From Orthonyx spaldingii (taxonomy: Eukaryota > Chordata > Aves > Passeriformes > Orthonychidae), in NCBI GenBank assembly GCA_013397795.1, contig VZTJ01005907.1, forward strand, positions 1,820,988 through 1,884,987: 64,000 nucleotides of DNA, given 5' to 3'. Under the pieces are notes generated by a model. That model worked only from the letters and a program-made list of their open reading frames with translations, had not been told where the DNA came from and did no database searches. The position numbers were made by a program, and so were the translations under genes. Of the stretch, positions 12,201 to 27,200 are shown in pieces (within the stretch, counting starts at the first letter, position 1; each line of letters starts with the position of its first letter).

Positions 12201-15200
12201 CAGCCGGGCCTGCACTACATGAATCCCAGTCACCAAGAGTAGCACTATTTGCCCTACTGGGCATTTGGAAAACATTTTGCAGTTTGAGGACAGGACAAAG
12301 GGCAGTTTGCTTTGTAGAAAGGTAGCAATAAGTAAAGAGAGTTGGAGTAAGGTGTTAAAAGGGGCAAAAATAATAGGAATGACCGAAGGTTTTACTGCAG
12401 AAATTGTGAAGAGTCTAACTATAAAGTTGAAGTTGAGATAAAAAGCAGGGAAACTGCAGTCCTAGCAGTGGCAGTCCCCACTTTTCCAAGGGCCTCTTGC
12501 TTTTCTACATCTCCTTCTGTCAGCTCTGCCTGTCTGCTTGCTTGCTGCAATTTTCTCACATGGTTGCATGGCAAAATTCAGAGAAAAACTTTAGTTTAGT
12601 CCTGCTGTCTTCTCCCAGCACCAGTATTTTGGAAGATACGGCACCGAGTGAGTCCTTTGTTACCTCCTCCTTCCCATGAATGAGTTCCCAGCTGTCTACT
12701 TCTGTTCCTACCAGCTGCAGTGTCTGGTCTGTTTAAGTTTGTAACTTGCTTTGAGATCCTTCAAGATAAAAGGTTCTTCTTAAGTGAGATCATTATCACC
12801 TTGTACATTCTCCACTCCCTTTTCTCAGTTCAAGCTTCTTTTCTCATCTCAACCTGGGGTCCAACACAGTGTTCAATGTTCCCAACTCAGGGCAACACAA
12901 AGCTTACACATGAATTTCAGCTTCCAGTCCTTAAGTTGTTTGATGCCTCTTAGCGTACTTCAGAGCTGAAGGTTAAATATATGTATTTTCCTGAGCCGAT
13001 GCCAAAATACTTAGCACTTGCCACACTGAGATCGTACTTCTGCATTTGCGTCTGACTTCATGTTATTTTGTGTGCTTCAAGAGACTGTGGAGTTCTCTTC
13101 CTCCCACTTCTGAAGTACTTACTCATTCAAGGAAGCATTCCAGCTACAACGTTGCTCTGAGATCCTACACTGAATTCCCATAGCCATACTTTGTTCATGT
13201 TCTTGTGGTTAAACTGTACGCCTGTCAGGGCAGGGATTTCACTCCTCTGTGGTGTGGTGAACTTACAAAGGGGAACCCTGACAGGAGTTCAGAGGGCTCT
13301 CTGTGCAAAGGTTCATGGGCAGTAACACAGTGTTTGGGCAGGAGAACCCTGTTTCTGTTCAGCTGAAAGTCTGGTTGTTGCCTCCATCTTCTATAGTTTA
13401 TAGTTTAACTGACTGGTAAGAGAGTTTTCCACTGTATAGCATCTGTGTGTTTATTCCCAATGTCATTCACATTCCAGTGAAATTTCCCTCTTTCCTATGA
13501 AAGTGAGGTCATCTTAAACCTGTGTTTATGATATTGCAGTCATTTCCATGGCAGTAGACTATGATATCATCAGTGGAGGATTATGCCTTTCCTATGTGTG
13601 TTAGCAATTAAAAATTATGGTTTGTGAGATAAAACTAGTATTTACTAAGCTTTTAGCTTTAGTCCATGTGAGACTGGGAAACTATTGCTTAATCCTCTAG
13701 AGAGTTCACTTGGGTAATGGAGTAAATGAATCTAGAAACATTTTGATCCTAGCAGGTGATACACTTTTGGGGTGTATTTTCCTAATGAGAGAAGAAAATC
13801 AGCTATTCCATCTTGTGTTCTCTCACCTGGCCAAGTACCCTTGCCTGAAACCCAGTGGTACTCCCTATGGTTTTGTTGTTCAGAGCTGCTTAAATGTCTG
13901 ACTTAAGGTTTCACAATTTTTTGCTTTCACTAGAGTGTAATTTTTCACCTTTGGAGGTCAGTAAGCTATTAGACACTACCCACAAAAGTAAAACGACGTG
14001 ATCATGAGTCTTTTCATCTTTTTAGTGGGTGCCCTATTTGCCAGCTATCAGTAGTTGAATCTCTTTGTTGAACCTTCCTGAGGGTGTATGTGCTTTCTCA
14101 TGGGCTGGTGGCGGCAGAGGCCAGTTCCAACACCATCATGGCAAAAGAAAAAATATCCATTTAAAATGTAGAGTCCAGTGTTAGAATAGTTGCTAATGCT
14201 GCAAGATGAGAGTGGTGGAGTCAAAACATAATTTATTTCTTCCATTCAAATACTTAAGAGTTTTTAAGCCAAAGAAGTAAACTTTCCTCAAAAAGTGTGA
14301 AAAGAAAGGGAAAAGATATTAGATTAATGTTTGTAGAGAAAGGACATCGCCAATCTGGGTATGCATCATGAGGCAAAATTAATAGTAATTTTTTGGTAAT
14401 GTAGTTTAATTTCAGAAACACACTACATCTCTGTGCATTTCAGTCTGTTTTCCCACCTAACACAACTAAACTCTCATAAAATATCTCTTTTAATGATCTG
14501 GGTAAAACCACTGGGAAAAAAATGTCAAAATGGTGTGCCCTAAGTACATACAAACTTGCATGTGTCCAGTTGCACAGAAAGTCTAGGATGTGAAAAGGTT
14601 CTTCCAGACATTTTTACCGTATGAATGACTACAGCAGAAAGAAATTCCTTTTCCCATTGTCGTTCATTGAAAAGGAACCAGGCTGGAATAAAAGGATAGA
14701 CAAAATTATTGTATGTATTTTTTGGAGACTAAAATTACTAATACCATAACAGATCTGGCTCTTATTTACTGATGATACAGTCAGATGATGTTACAGCAAC
14801 CTCCTGAGCATGCACCTTCCCCATCATTCTGCATTCCTTCTGAGGCTTCATCTGCTTGTGGAAAACTCAGAGTTGATACCTCTGTTGGAAGAAAATTAAA
14901 AGTCAGGAAGTAAAATCATTGTGATCAGGGAAGAGGCTGTTGGGATGAAAGTTTATTTACCGATTGTCCAACATCAAGGTGGGAAGGGGTTTGTGTTAAT
15001 TTCTGCTACAGAAAGATGTAATTTTATCTCAGTAATTCTCTGTAACACATGGCCATTGTTTCACATTATAACATCCCACTTTACAGAGAGCACAACCATT
15101 GCCTTTTGCTCTCTGTAGAGTTCTAAGCATCTGAGCAGTTCCAAGTAAACAGCATACAAAGCAGCACTAGCACTTTTCAGTACTGCAGGGTATTCCTTGG

Positions 15201-18200
15201 GCTTCTGCTATATCCCATGATGCACATGGAATATTATATTGTGTTATGAAAGTATCTATAATTTCTAGCCCAAATAAATACATTTACTGTATAACTTCTA
15301 CAGTTTTTTACTCATTTGGTTATTGTCCTACTATTGCTGGAAATTGTTTTTGACTATTTAAAATAAAAACATCTCTTGCCTTTTCAGTCTGGAGGTGTCT
15401 GACATGCATGATTCACTACAGTCAAAGGGGAAGTTGTCTAAAGCAACTCCTTTGAAAGTATTTGTCACAATAAACAGGTGTTAGACACTAGATTTTAACA
15501 CCTAACACCAAGAATATTGTATTTTCTCCCCCTTTGTGAGACCCAGAATGGTATGATTAATATTCCATTCTGTCTTGTTAATGAATTACTTGCTGGCTGT
15601 ACTTTAAAATGGAAATAACCATTTTCCTAGATGCATTTCTAGACATAAATATCTTCGGGTGAATTTCAGTACTCCTGACAGTAAAGAGCTGCTGGCGCAA
15701 ATCAAAAGCTGCAATAAAAATCATACAGAGTCGATGGTAACAAATTTGTGTAAAAACACTCTGAACAGGCATATATATTATGTTGCCTCTGGGAGCTGTC
15801 TGAGCTGTTCTTTCCATAGGAACTTACCAGTAAGGTTTTGTTTGCTTATTTTATATGGCACCAGTTGTTAGCTCCTATATCAAGCTGCAGTAAGTTATTT
15901 GATGCTGACATCCAGGTTCCCTTGAGGATCCTTGTATCATATACCTTGAACCTGAAAAAGACAAAATTATTTTTCACTAGTATGTTGCCAAAGTAGGTGC
16001 AGCTTTATGGAACACGTTGATCTTTGTGACAACTAATTATAAAATAAGAAGGTGGTAATGTTCCCAAATATATCAATGTGCTCTCTTCTGTATTTTATTC
16101 TTTCTTCTTTCCATTTCTGAATTTAGTCCTTTTTTTCTCCTTTTTTTCTTGTGTGACATCAATAGCATGCCATTGTTGAACCATGAAATTTCCCCTAATT
16201 TCCTTTCATCTGTTCTTGTTGTCCTTCTACATCATGTTCTTACAGTGCACGTCTCTTTTGTATTGCTCTTTCCCCATCTTTCTTCTTTCAAAAATAACTT
16301 TTGCTTCCAAAGAATCATAACTCCCTTTAATTTATTCCATCCGTCACTTGCTATACTTCCTGTGGTCTTTCAAAAATTTATACTGTTTATACAAAATGCA
16401 TAAACCTTGATAGTAGAAACAGCAGAAAGAAAAAAAAAACATTGATCAGAGCTGAAAATAAAGGATAAGCAGATCAAGTTCAGTACACATGTGGAAAGAG
16501 GGGCATTTTCCATGTTCTCAGCAGTAATGAGATTGAATATGCCGTCCTTCTTCTAACTGTCTGATCCTGTTAGTATTATTCATTGGGAATATCCTGTTAG
16601 TATTGTTCAATCATTTTCAAAATTCATTTTCATTTTTCTTTTTCCCAGAAAGGACCAAGTAAAAAATGGCGTGTTGGGAAAAAGCAGTTGGTGGTTTTGC
16701 TGGAACTCGTATTACTCCATATAGAGGCAGCAAAAAAGTGCAGATTTTTCTTCAGTTTTTATTCCCTGTTGCTCATTAAATTCTGTGCTTAGGTGGAGAC
16801 ACAGGAGTTGTCCATTGGTAGGCGTCAGAAGCCAGGGTTATACCGAATTACACTTTTCTTTCTGATATTTAGGGATTTGCCTTTCCCAAGAGAGCTTAAA
16901 TTGTGAAAAAAGTAAAGGTACTTACCTAGAGGGGATTCCTACCTGTCACAGCAGAGCTAGCGTTGGCCAGTGAAGCCCAGGCACACTCCTCCCACACCGG
17001 CACATTCTCATCTTTGCCCCACAAGCCTTAATGTAGCTGTAATCCCAGATTTTAGTTGATGCCTTTATAATTAGACGGAACTTCAGAGAACACTTTTTTT
17101 TATCAGTGAATCAATGGTAAGATAGTTTCAAAGTGAAAACTTGACCAAAGATTTATCCTGAAGTGGCTGGGCAGTTGGACTTAATGATGGTTGCAGGTTC
17201 CTTCCAACTGAACTATTTTATTCTAATCTATTCCTATATAATAAATATATATATATATATATATGTATTGCTTTCATTATCTATGATACATTGAATATGT
17301 ATATGTAAACAATGTCTCATTTTGGTTATACTTTTCATTCATGACCTATATAGGTTCTGCAGGAAGCACCGCACTTACATACTTGATAAAATTATCTTAT
17401 TTGTCAAAATTATAGTCCTGGCTATGAGCTTTTAGAACAACATCTTATTGAAGAAAATTATTAGTACTTGGACTGCACTGTGCTTCGTCTTGATGACTCT
17501 GTAGTGAAAACACATCTATGATGTTGCTCCTAATATTAGACTTTATAAAGCACAATATACTTGTGTGCAAAATGCCAATACTTAATGGTGTGGGGGGATT
17601 CTTTTTATTTTTTACCTGAAAAAGACTGACAGCAAGGTTTTGTATGGTAGGTGCTCTGTTTTCTGCATGATAGTAAAGCAGAAGTACAGATTACTCTGTT
17701 GATTTACCAGTATATAGAAAATCATAATGACAAGAACAAGGACCCTGTGATGACAAGAACAAGGACCCTGCCTATCCAACCAACCATATTATTTCCACTT
17801 TGTTCACTGTTGTCTGATAAATCCTTTATTAAAGAGGTATAGAAAAGATTAATGTTCACATGTCTGTTTATCTTAATCTGTCCTTGGGCATGTAAAGATC
17901 ACTCTTTGCTTGGGTTGCAAAGGTTGTTTTGTTTTGTATTGTTTTTTCTGCCTTCGCACTGGTATTTCATCATGATATAATGTTCTGTTCAACATAGGAA
18001 CTGTAGGCAGCCTGCTTCAGTTCTGGGTGAGCACAGCATGTTTCAGAGACAGTCTATTCTAATGTTACTGTCAGATTGCATTGAAAATAATTATGTAACT
18101 GCCATTCCAAAAATAATGTAATCGAGAGACATCAATGAAGAACAACGTGGGAGGCAAATAAAGCTAGAGAGTAGCAATTCTGAAAATTTCCACAATCTTT

Positions 18201-21200
18201 CTTAAATACAAAACAGATGTTTGGTAAGAATGATGGAATGTTTGCTGAGACTTAAATATCTGAAGATACATTTATTTGAGTTTTTAAATCTCTTTAGAGC
18301 TTCAACTTCAGAATTAAACATTCCACAGATTATTAACTCATCAGTGTTGTGCCACCTTTTCCCAAAATTTAACTGCCGTTGAGTGAGGAAGTGTCACAGG
18401 TTTGTTGTTCCATGAGAAAGCTTTTTACTTTTGATAATTAGTCAAATAAACAATTTCTTTGTGTTGAAATTTTCATATTTGTAACATAATTTAGGAATTT
18501 TGATGTCTTGGTAATACCATAATTTCACTGAAATGCAGTGCAGTGTACTACCACAAATGCTTCCAGAGCATTCATCTGGATACTTTTCTATTTGTTTCAT
18601 CTTTTAATAAAAAATCTGATTCTGCGCAAAGGGTCAACAAGGTTGTTCATTGAAGTTCTTGAAAAGCTGTGGACAGCTGTTCACATTCTATGTGTTGGTC
18701 TTTTTCAATGGAAGCTGTGATTGTACATAATAGAAGATATAACTCTTATGGCCCTCCTACGTGTAGTCATAGCCATTCATCTAATTTTCTCCCTTGCTAG
18801 AGATTTTCTACAGTTGTTCCACTTCAGCTGTTTACCCACTCAGTAATGAGATCTACAAACCAGTTTGTCTATTTATATATATCTATATATCTATTTATAT
18901 GTTTATATAAACAGTTTGTATATTTATGTATTATTTATATATATTTCTGTTTCATGAAATACACATTTTCCCTGATGGCAAAACTCATTGAAAAGATCCC
19001 TGCTGCTTTGCACCAATTTATCGTTCACTTGTTTGTGTTGTGGTGACAAATGTTTTCTGATGTAAAATCAAACAGATTTTTAAAAAACACTCTGAATGGA
19101 TGATGTTGTAAAGCTTTTGCATCTCACTGTACTGCAGAGGGACTCTATAAGTGTCAATTATTGTGCCTGACACCAGCTTGGGTAGTGCTTCTCCAGTGTT
19201 CATTACTGTGGGCTACAGAGAGAACGCAGACCATCAAGCAAGAGGCAAGTATTTGAATTGTCTGAAAAGTTTTGGGTTTCTTTTAAAAGAAAACCTTGTC
19301 ATGTTCAGGGACATAGAAGGAAAAAAGAATAGATATTTTCTCTGATTTTTAGGATTTTTTCAATCATAAAAGGTCTGAAGGAAGTCTACAAACCTAGAAC
19401 CAGATTGCCCCATGCTTAAACCAAGCTGTAGTTAACTAAATTCCTGAGGCAGTCTCTTTAGAAATCTTGGAAGTTTTCTACCTTCCAATAAGATATTTTA
19501 GTGGATGATTACAAGGGGTGAAAGCATAAATGAGTCAAGAACATCGGATTTTGAAAAGATTGTGGTCTTTTTGTCTCTCTGTTATGGATACTTTCCCACA
19601 GCACATGTTCAAATCTTCAAAATGAAGCTAGACAAAACAGACTAAGGCTAAACCAAAATGTTAAGTCAGATCCAAAAGAGGTCTGAGACTTTTTCACCAC
19701 AATGTTGTATTAATGTTAGAGGCAAGAACTATTCTCTCCTTTGTATTTGTTTAGTTGTGAGAATCATGAAAGGCCAGTAAATTGTGTGTACTAGACAGTG
19801 GCTGGTTACACCTACTCTAATATCACTGGGATTTTCCCTATTCTAGGGAATTCCCAAGAGTAGAGAAAGTGAGTTTTGCTCAGTGATTCAAAGAGAACAG
19901 AATCAAAGCTAAATTCTAGAGCTTTACATTATCTTACTTTTTATTAAGTCAGTTTTGAGTTCAGTATTTCTGCTGCTATTTTCCTACCTCTGATCATCTT
20001 CACCTTCCTTCAGGAATTAAAAAAATCTGAATGGTTATTTTGATACTATTTAAATGACAGTCATTTTAGGTATTTTTGGTGGTATTTAATCTAGTGTAGG
20101 AATTTTCTTCCCCTCTGAGTTGCCTGATAAGAATATTGTTGGGGCCTTTTTAGAGAAAAATACTAATGTGCTTTTCTATTTTCCTTTTTCATGCGTATCA
20201 TTTCTCTGAAACATAGTGCTGCTTTCTGCTGTTCAATATATCTAATGAGCTGAGTATCCTGTACTAGTTAGGCAGACCTTAGCTACAGAGCATTAAGTGT
20301 TTTGAGCACAAAGTAGTGTCAAGTCCAAGTTCCAACTTTGGCTCAGGGCAGTCGGGCTGTAGGGCTGCCAGCAGAGGCTCTCCTGCTCCTCCCTTCACAG
20401 GCCCACCTCGGCTGCTGTATGATGAGTTGGATGAATTCACTGAGCCAAATGAAAATGACACTTTGAACAAAAATGTTTTGAATTAGGAAGCTCTGTAAGC
20501 AATAAAAGCAGTGCTAGAGAAACAGTGGGGAAATGCTGCTGAGAAGAGGGCATGGCTTCACATCAGTTTAAGCCAACAGTAATAATACATCTTTGTAGTT
20601 TTCATGTGTTGAAAACAACGAACAAACAGTGGTTAGGTGTGAAGAATCAGAAGCAAACCATGATTAATTTCAGGATTAATTTATGCAAATTCTGCTTAAT
20701 ATACATCTCTCCCTTTCCTCTTCTTCATACTTCCTATCTCTGAATGTGATCTAGTCACTGCTTAGAGGGGAACTTTTTGAGAAAACCCAGAATACTGGGA
20801 AAGGTGCATTAATGACTCAGTACATTGTGCTTTCACCTCTGATTCAGTGCTTCACCACAGTAGTAAAGGGTTCTGTTCTGGTTTTAATGCAAAGGGATTT
20901 CTGTCTGAAAATACAAATGCTAATCAGCTCTATCCTTTAAGGGAACTGGTGGCACACACCAGAAGGGAAGGTTGAAGTTAGTGCAGTGGTAGAATTCTTA
21001 TGTGTGTGCCTTTATTCATCCCAAGCCTCTGAAACACGAGTGTATGTAAGATTCTTCATTTGTCACAAACAAATGTGGGCAGCATTCACTGTGTGCTTTA
21101 CATTTAAATATTGTTTTGTAAAAACTCAGTTGAAATTCTGAGTGATTATATTCCTTGCTTGTAATGTCCAAAGTAATTCAAGATGTTTCAGTCTGAACTT

Positions 21201-24200
21201 TCCTCTATAAATATGATTCAGTACTAAAGTGCACAATTTGCAAAACATACAGTAATTTTATTTTACTTAGAATGTGTTGGAAGTTTTCAAGTTGTGGTTG
21301 CTCATAAAACATAAGAGCTCAGTATCCTTTGCACCATTTATCCTCTCAGAACAGAGCAGAATTTGTCATGTAAGCAAGGAGGAGTCTGGTGAATAGTAAC
21401 TTATATTGGGTTTTCCAGGTCAGTGTTTTCAAATTACGTCAAAAGTTGTAAACGGCTTTGCAAAACACTTTATGTAACAATTCTGAAAACCCATGTGACA
21501 TTTTTTCTAATTAACTTATTTAGCCTAGTTTTGGAGTAACATTAGCTGTTTCATCACTTTTAGACTATTTTGGGTATTCTTTGTGACACCGTGAATAAGC
21601 CAAGAATTTATAGGATTTCTTAATCATACAGATTACTCATCACTGCCTGCTCATAACAGAAGCCTGAAATGCTCATTAAAATTGTCTGATGTGAATCAAA
21701 AGTTAGTATAGTTGCAGAATTAAATGATGAGAGAATACCATTATATTAGCAAAAAAACCTGTTTCATGAATACTGGTTTCAGTGAAAGTGAAAACTGCAG
21801 GCTTATATATAGATCAGTACTCTGAATTTGTTTCGTACAGAAAATAAGAGTAGGCTTCTGGAGTGGAGAATTGGTCTGGAATGATTGGCAATCATGCCTA
21901 AAATGAAATATGGTTAAGGGTTTGTTTGTAGGGAGCTACAGGATCTTGCTGCAGGTTCTTGCATAGTCTATTCTAGCCTAACCTCCAACAACTAGTTATA
22001 AATTACTCTTTCAACTTGATCCTTTGCCCTCTGCCTTGTACCTTTCCATCAAAACAATAAAAAAGGTCATCTCACTGTCTTCCACAAGCTGTTTGATTCT
22101 GACAGGCAGTTGTTATGCCATGCTGCTTGAACCAGTGAGACTGAAATTCTCATCTCACCAAGCCTCTTTTTTCACCAGTGACATGATGATGCTTCCACTT
22201 GAGTTGCATGTTGTTGCCAACATAAAAGAGAGAAGAATTGAGTTGTAGTCTGGCCACTGTTAAAACAACAATATTTATGGTTGAACATACCTCTTCAATA
22301 TGAACTCTGAGCAGTGCTATTAGGATATGTGTGCTGGAATCATGAAGATTGTTAATCATTGCTTAAAAATACATTAACTTTTTGTGGAAGCAAATTCTTT
22401 TTAGAGTAAGCTATAATCTTTAAAAAAACAGCCTAAGGAAGAAAAGTGAATTGAGAATTGATGCCATTTTCATACTGCAGAATTTAAATGAGAAGACAGT
22501 GTGAGCTGGTGGATTAAGCTTATCTCTATTTTTGGTTTTGCCACTGGCTTCTTGACTGACCCAAGGCATGAGAAGGCAAAATGCCTTGACTAAGTTCCAT
22601 ACCCACAAAACAGGAGTAATGATGTTGTTCTGCTTTTTAAGGTGTACTGAGACGTGGATGAAAGGAACAATACAAGAGCTGCTATTTGTATTTATTACCA
22701 AGGCTCGGTGAAACATTCTTCCTTACCGAATGGCACGTAATTTTAGATGTGTATGTACAGTACCCTGGCAGTGGCTGAAGAGGAACTTCCTCAGCTGAGT
22801 TTTGTGGCATTCATTCTCTGGTCCACAGCCATCTCTACTTTGGCTTCCAATGGTGAAAATGGTGATAAATTACAGATGTTACCATTAAGGAACATTGTTT
22901 ATCTATTACTTTTTATTGATACTCTTTATTGTTGCACCTTTTTCCCTGAAAGGGTACACTTACTCATTTTGGAAACAATTTCCTGGATGCCCCTGTGGGC
23001 AAACAGCTTTAACTTAGCTGTATTAGGAACTTAGCAATCCTTTCCACATATATATATAAGGTAATAAGTATATTTTTAAAAACTCTTGTATTTTTATTGA
23101 AAATGGTTTAAACATTTCCCAGCAAAATGTTCCTGGCTCTGCATCTCTGGAAATGCTATGAGCTGTATGTGTGACTCCTCTGGGGTATATCTGTGGCCAC
23201 CCACACAAAAGAAACCTGGTGACTGTGTACACTATGCTCACACTAAAATCTGGGGTGCTGTGTTAGTGAGTGTCTCTCTTGGTGAGTCTGCATCCCTACA
23301 TGCATCTCTCTGGAAACTGTAACTACTGATGAAGCACAGACCTGTAACAACTTCAAAGCCAAAATCTTAATTTCTGGGAGTTTGGCACTTGTTTGACTTT
23401 GCTAGTTTCATTTTAGGTTTTCTTGACTTTCTAATGATTTTAAATCTTTAGACTGATGAATGTTGAAATTGAAAATTAGAGGGAGGAAAAAATGTTTGCT
23501 TTTCCTGAGAATTTTCAGTAAATTAGGCTGTGCTCTGTCATTAGTTCTGTAAGATTCTGCAAACACCCATATGCCCCAGAAGGTACAGCATAAGTTCAAA
23601 AAGTAATATACACATATTCTTTATATCCTTGCAAAAAACAATCTGTAGTGATTGCCTAGTACAGAAGCACAGAATCACAGAACATTCAGGGTTGAAATGA
23701 ACTTTAAAGATCATGCAGTCACAACCTCTTCTGCCATGAGCAGGGACACTTCCCATTAGACCAGGCTGCTCTAGGCCTTATCCAGCCTGGCCTTGAACGC
23801 TGCCAGGATTGGGGCATCCACAACCTCCCTGGTCAGCCTGTTTCAGTGTCTCACCACCCTCACAGTGAATAATTTCTTCCTATTATCTAACCTTTTATTC
23901 TGAATTGGAAGGCAGACAATTTTCAAAGAGTCACAGAATAGTTGAAGGTGGAAGGGACCACAGTGGATCATCTGTCCCAAGCTCCCTGCTCAAGCAGGGT
24001 CATCCTAGAGCACATGGCACAGGATTGCATCCAGGCAGTTCTTGAGTATCTCCGGTGATGGAGACTCTCTGGGCTCAGTCACCCACACAGTAAAGTTGTT
24101 CTTCCTCCTGTTCAGGTGGAACTTTCTGTGCATCAGTTTCTACCCATTGCCTCTTGTCCTATTGCTCAGCACCACCAAGCAGAGCCTGGCTCCATCCTCG

Positions 24201-27200
24201 TGGCACCCTCCTTCAGATACTGATAAAAATTGATGAGGTCCCCTCTCAGTCACATCTTCTGAAGGCTGAACAGGCTTCTCTCCTCCAGCCTTTCCTGATA
24301 AGAGAGATGCTCCAGTCCCTTAAGCATCTTTGTTGCCCTTGGCTGGACTGGCTCCAGGGGCTCTGTGTCTCTCTTGTACTGAGGAGCCCAGAACTCAGTT
24401 TTTGAATTTTGAAGCTGCTCTGAGATTTTTTCGTAAAGTGATGTTATAAATTGACAAATAGAGCTGAAGTTAATCTCTTAATCATTAGGGTTGATTCTTC
24501 TGCATTCTTTCAGACTCCCATTCCCCATGCTCCCTTCCTACCATGCAGATTTCTGGAAACTGTCTGAGGTGATTTTTGTTGACTGAGCAGGTTGTCAATA
24601 CATCATAGAATGCCTTCCCTCCCCACATGTTGTGAACTTGTTTGTAGCATAAGAGATTTAAAAATTATGTTTTTAGGCCTTGTACCTGGAATGCATGACT
24701 TGAGGAGGCAGAAACTTTGGTTAACTGAGTGTTGGAAATACAGCTTTGAGTTCTGTATTTTAATAGAAATGACAAAAGTCAAATAGTCTTTGCATTATGA
24801 GAAATTCTTCCATACAGTCTCAGTGGTGTCTTTTATTCCTTTCAACTTTTATTGGAGATAGCAAAGCATCTGGTAGGCTTAACAAAACTGCAGTTTTGTT
24901 TTGTTTTTTTCTCCAAAATGGAAATGAAACCAGAATACACTCCTGATGGCTTTCGGCTTGTATTAGTGCATCTGGCTCTGGGCACCCATCCGCAGAAGGA
25001 TGTAAATGTAATTGGACTGCATTCAAGGAAAAAACAAAATGCTGAGAAGTTGTAAAGCTTGATTTGTAAGAGAAAAACTTAAAAAAGAAAAATGTTAAAT
25101 ATGTACAGTGTGCCTGCATGACAGCAGAGGAGAGGCAGGTTTTGGTAATGATTACAATTCTAAGGGGTGTGAACACCAACAGAGTGAAAAATTACTTAAG
25201 GATAGTTTAAGAAGGTATAATTAGATGTAATGGAATTAAATGAACTATATGCAAACTTGAGCCTAATGTTGCAGTAAAAAAACCCCATGAACAGTGAGAC
25301 CTATAGATTTATGATTTATCTGTACTGAGTTAGCACTGGGGAATCCCAGTCAGCTTCTTCTGTAGAAACATGAAAAGTGAACCAAAAAAATGCAGTCTCT
25401 CTCTTGAGGGGACAAGAAACTTGACTGGGTGGCATATGAGGAATAAACTAGTGGGATGTAGAGTAGAACCCTAAAAGGTATTTTTGAGTATTTTTCAGTC
25501 TTACTGGCTGACTGTTGAGCCATTTAGGATTATAACAATGTAACTCTTATTTTGAAGATGCTTGTTATCTTCAGTTGCTAATGTATGTAAATATTGCTTT
25601 AAATTGGAATAGCCTTACAACGCGATTGCCAAAAGCTGGAGAAACTATCCTTGGACATAAGTTTTTCGTTGGTTTTGGTGGGAAAGGAGCCAACCAGTGT
25701 GTCCAGTCTGCTCGACTTGGGGCCAAGACCTCGCTGATCTGCAAGGTAAGCACTGACTTGCCCTTCGATTACAGCTGAACTGAATGTTCATGCAAATTCC
25801 AGTAAACCTTTTGGTCACTTACCAAAAAGCTTTTGGTATGTTTTTAGCTTTTTAAAATCTCTCTCTAATTCTCTTTTCTTTTTCTTATTTCAGCTATAAA
25901 TTTAAGCATGGAGGAGGCTGTTTAAGAGCACTGCCAGAACCAAAGACTAGTTGGCTACAGATCTGACAGAAATTGCATGTAGAGAAGGATTGCAAAACTT
26001 AGGTTGATATACCATGGAAAAGAGAATTGGGAAGAGTTAGAGATGTTAAAAATTTAAGAAATCTTGACTAGGCCACCTTGTTTATGTTCTCCACTGTTAA
26101 CAGCGACCAGCAATTCACTGATGGTATTCATAGCTAGAAGCTATGGTCACTCTGAAATTTACTTTGTAGATGATTAAAAATCAGATACTGACAAGCCAGT
26201 GACAAATTTGAGATGGAATGTAAAACTTTGTGCTTTGAGGGTTGATTCATTATCTCATTACTTGAGATTAAGAGAAAGTGTTCATGTCCAAATTCTAGCA
26301 CTTTTCTGTGCTATGAGATATTTTTGCCTACTTTCCTAAAACATCTGATATACTGCAGCTCTGAAGACTTGCTCACAGACCTTTGGGCTGATTCAACTTG
26401 GCAGATGCTATATTCTTACAATGCTTTTCTTTAATTTTTGTCATTAAACATTATAAGTTTTGAGTGATCATTACTACGGTTAAGATCAAATTTTTTCTCT
26501 CTGTAGCCTTATTGTCTATCCTGTGCTAACTGTAGATGAAACTTCAAATTGACTGGACATACTTTTGGTTTTGCCATAGTTGGGAAGGATGCTAAATTTG
26601 TTGGATCTTTGTCTGTCAGGGATTTTTTGAGAAGTACTGGAAACATCTCAAGGAAGCTTTTCTCACTGTTTTTTCAATTCAATATTTAGACTAAACAGTG
26701 TTAGCTATAAATTTAAATTACACCTGAAAACATTTCTGTGGGATATTATCACTAGTTGTTCTACAGTGTGGGGTTTTTTTTTATATTGGCAATGTTTGCA
26801 CTTCTGTCATATTGTGTATATTTGATCATCTTTGCATTCAAGAACGATCAGATTCAAGTACAAGATGAACTGGCAGTGAATTCCCTTCTAACATTTCCTG
26901 CTAAATGTTAAAGGTTTTTTTCCATTGCAAGTGTGAATTTTGCTTTATTTTTTTAAATGGTCTAGCCTTTGCTCAGTGCAATGGAAACATACACATGCAT
27001 AATAAAATTTAGTAGCTATTATATTTTTTAAGTACTTATCAAAAACATATTTCTGTTATTTCAGTAAAACCCAGTCTTCTCTATCTTTCTTTTTCTTTCT
27101 TTCTGTCTGTCTGTGTCTGTCTGTCCTTCTGTCTTGCTGTCTCTCTCACTCTCTCTCTTTCTCTTGTTTTCTCTTTCTTTCTGTTGTGTATTTGTTGGAG

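Larger units (their letters stand above)
6214..25612 (+). other. RBKS: RBKS intron 1 (19.4 kb)
   Basis: The donor is in the CpG island and the acceptor (AATAG) is just before exon 2. The first 600 bp are GC-rich and include a CR1 fragment. The rest is AT-rich, with no ORF that looks like a gene. It contains a short telomere-like run at 8681-8700, a CR1 tail followed by a TA repeat near 17165-17265, small tandem duplications near 16564 and 17727, an MIR/L2-like remnant near 22540, and a CR1 pair at 23663-24405. I see no RNA gene in it. Confidence 0.85.

Noticed and set aside
24820..25179. 119-codon minus-strand ORF upstream of RBKS exon 2
   Set aside because: Low-complexity Phe/Lys stretches, no family features and no repeat ancestry that I can see.
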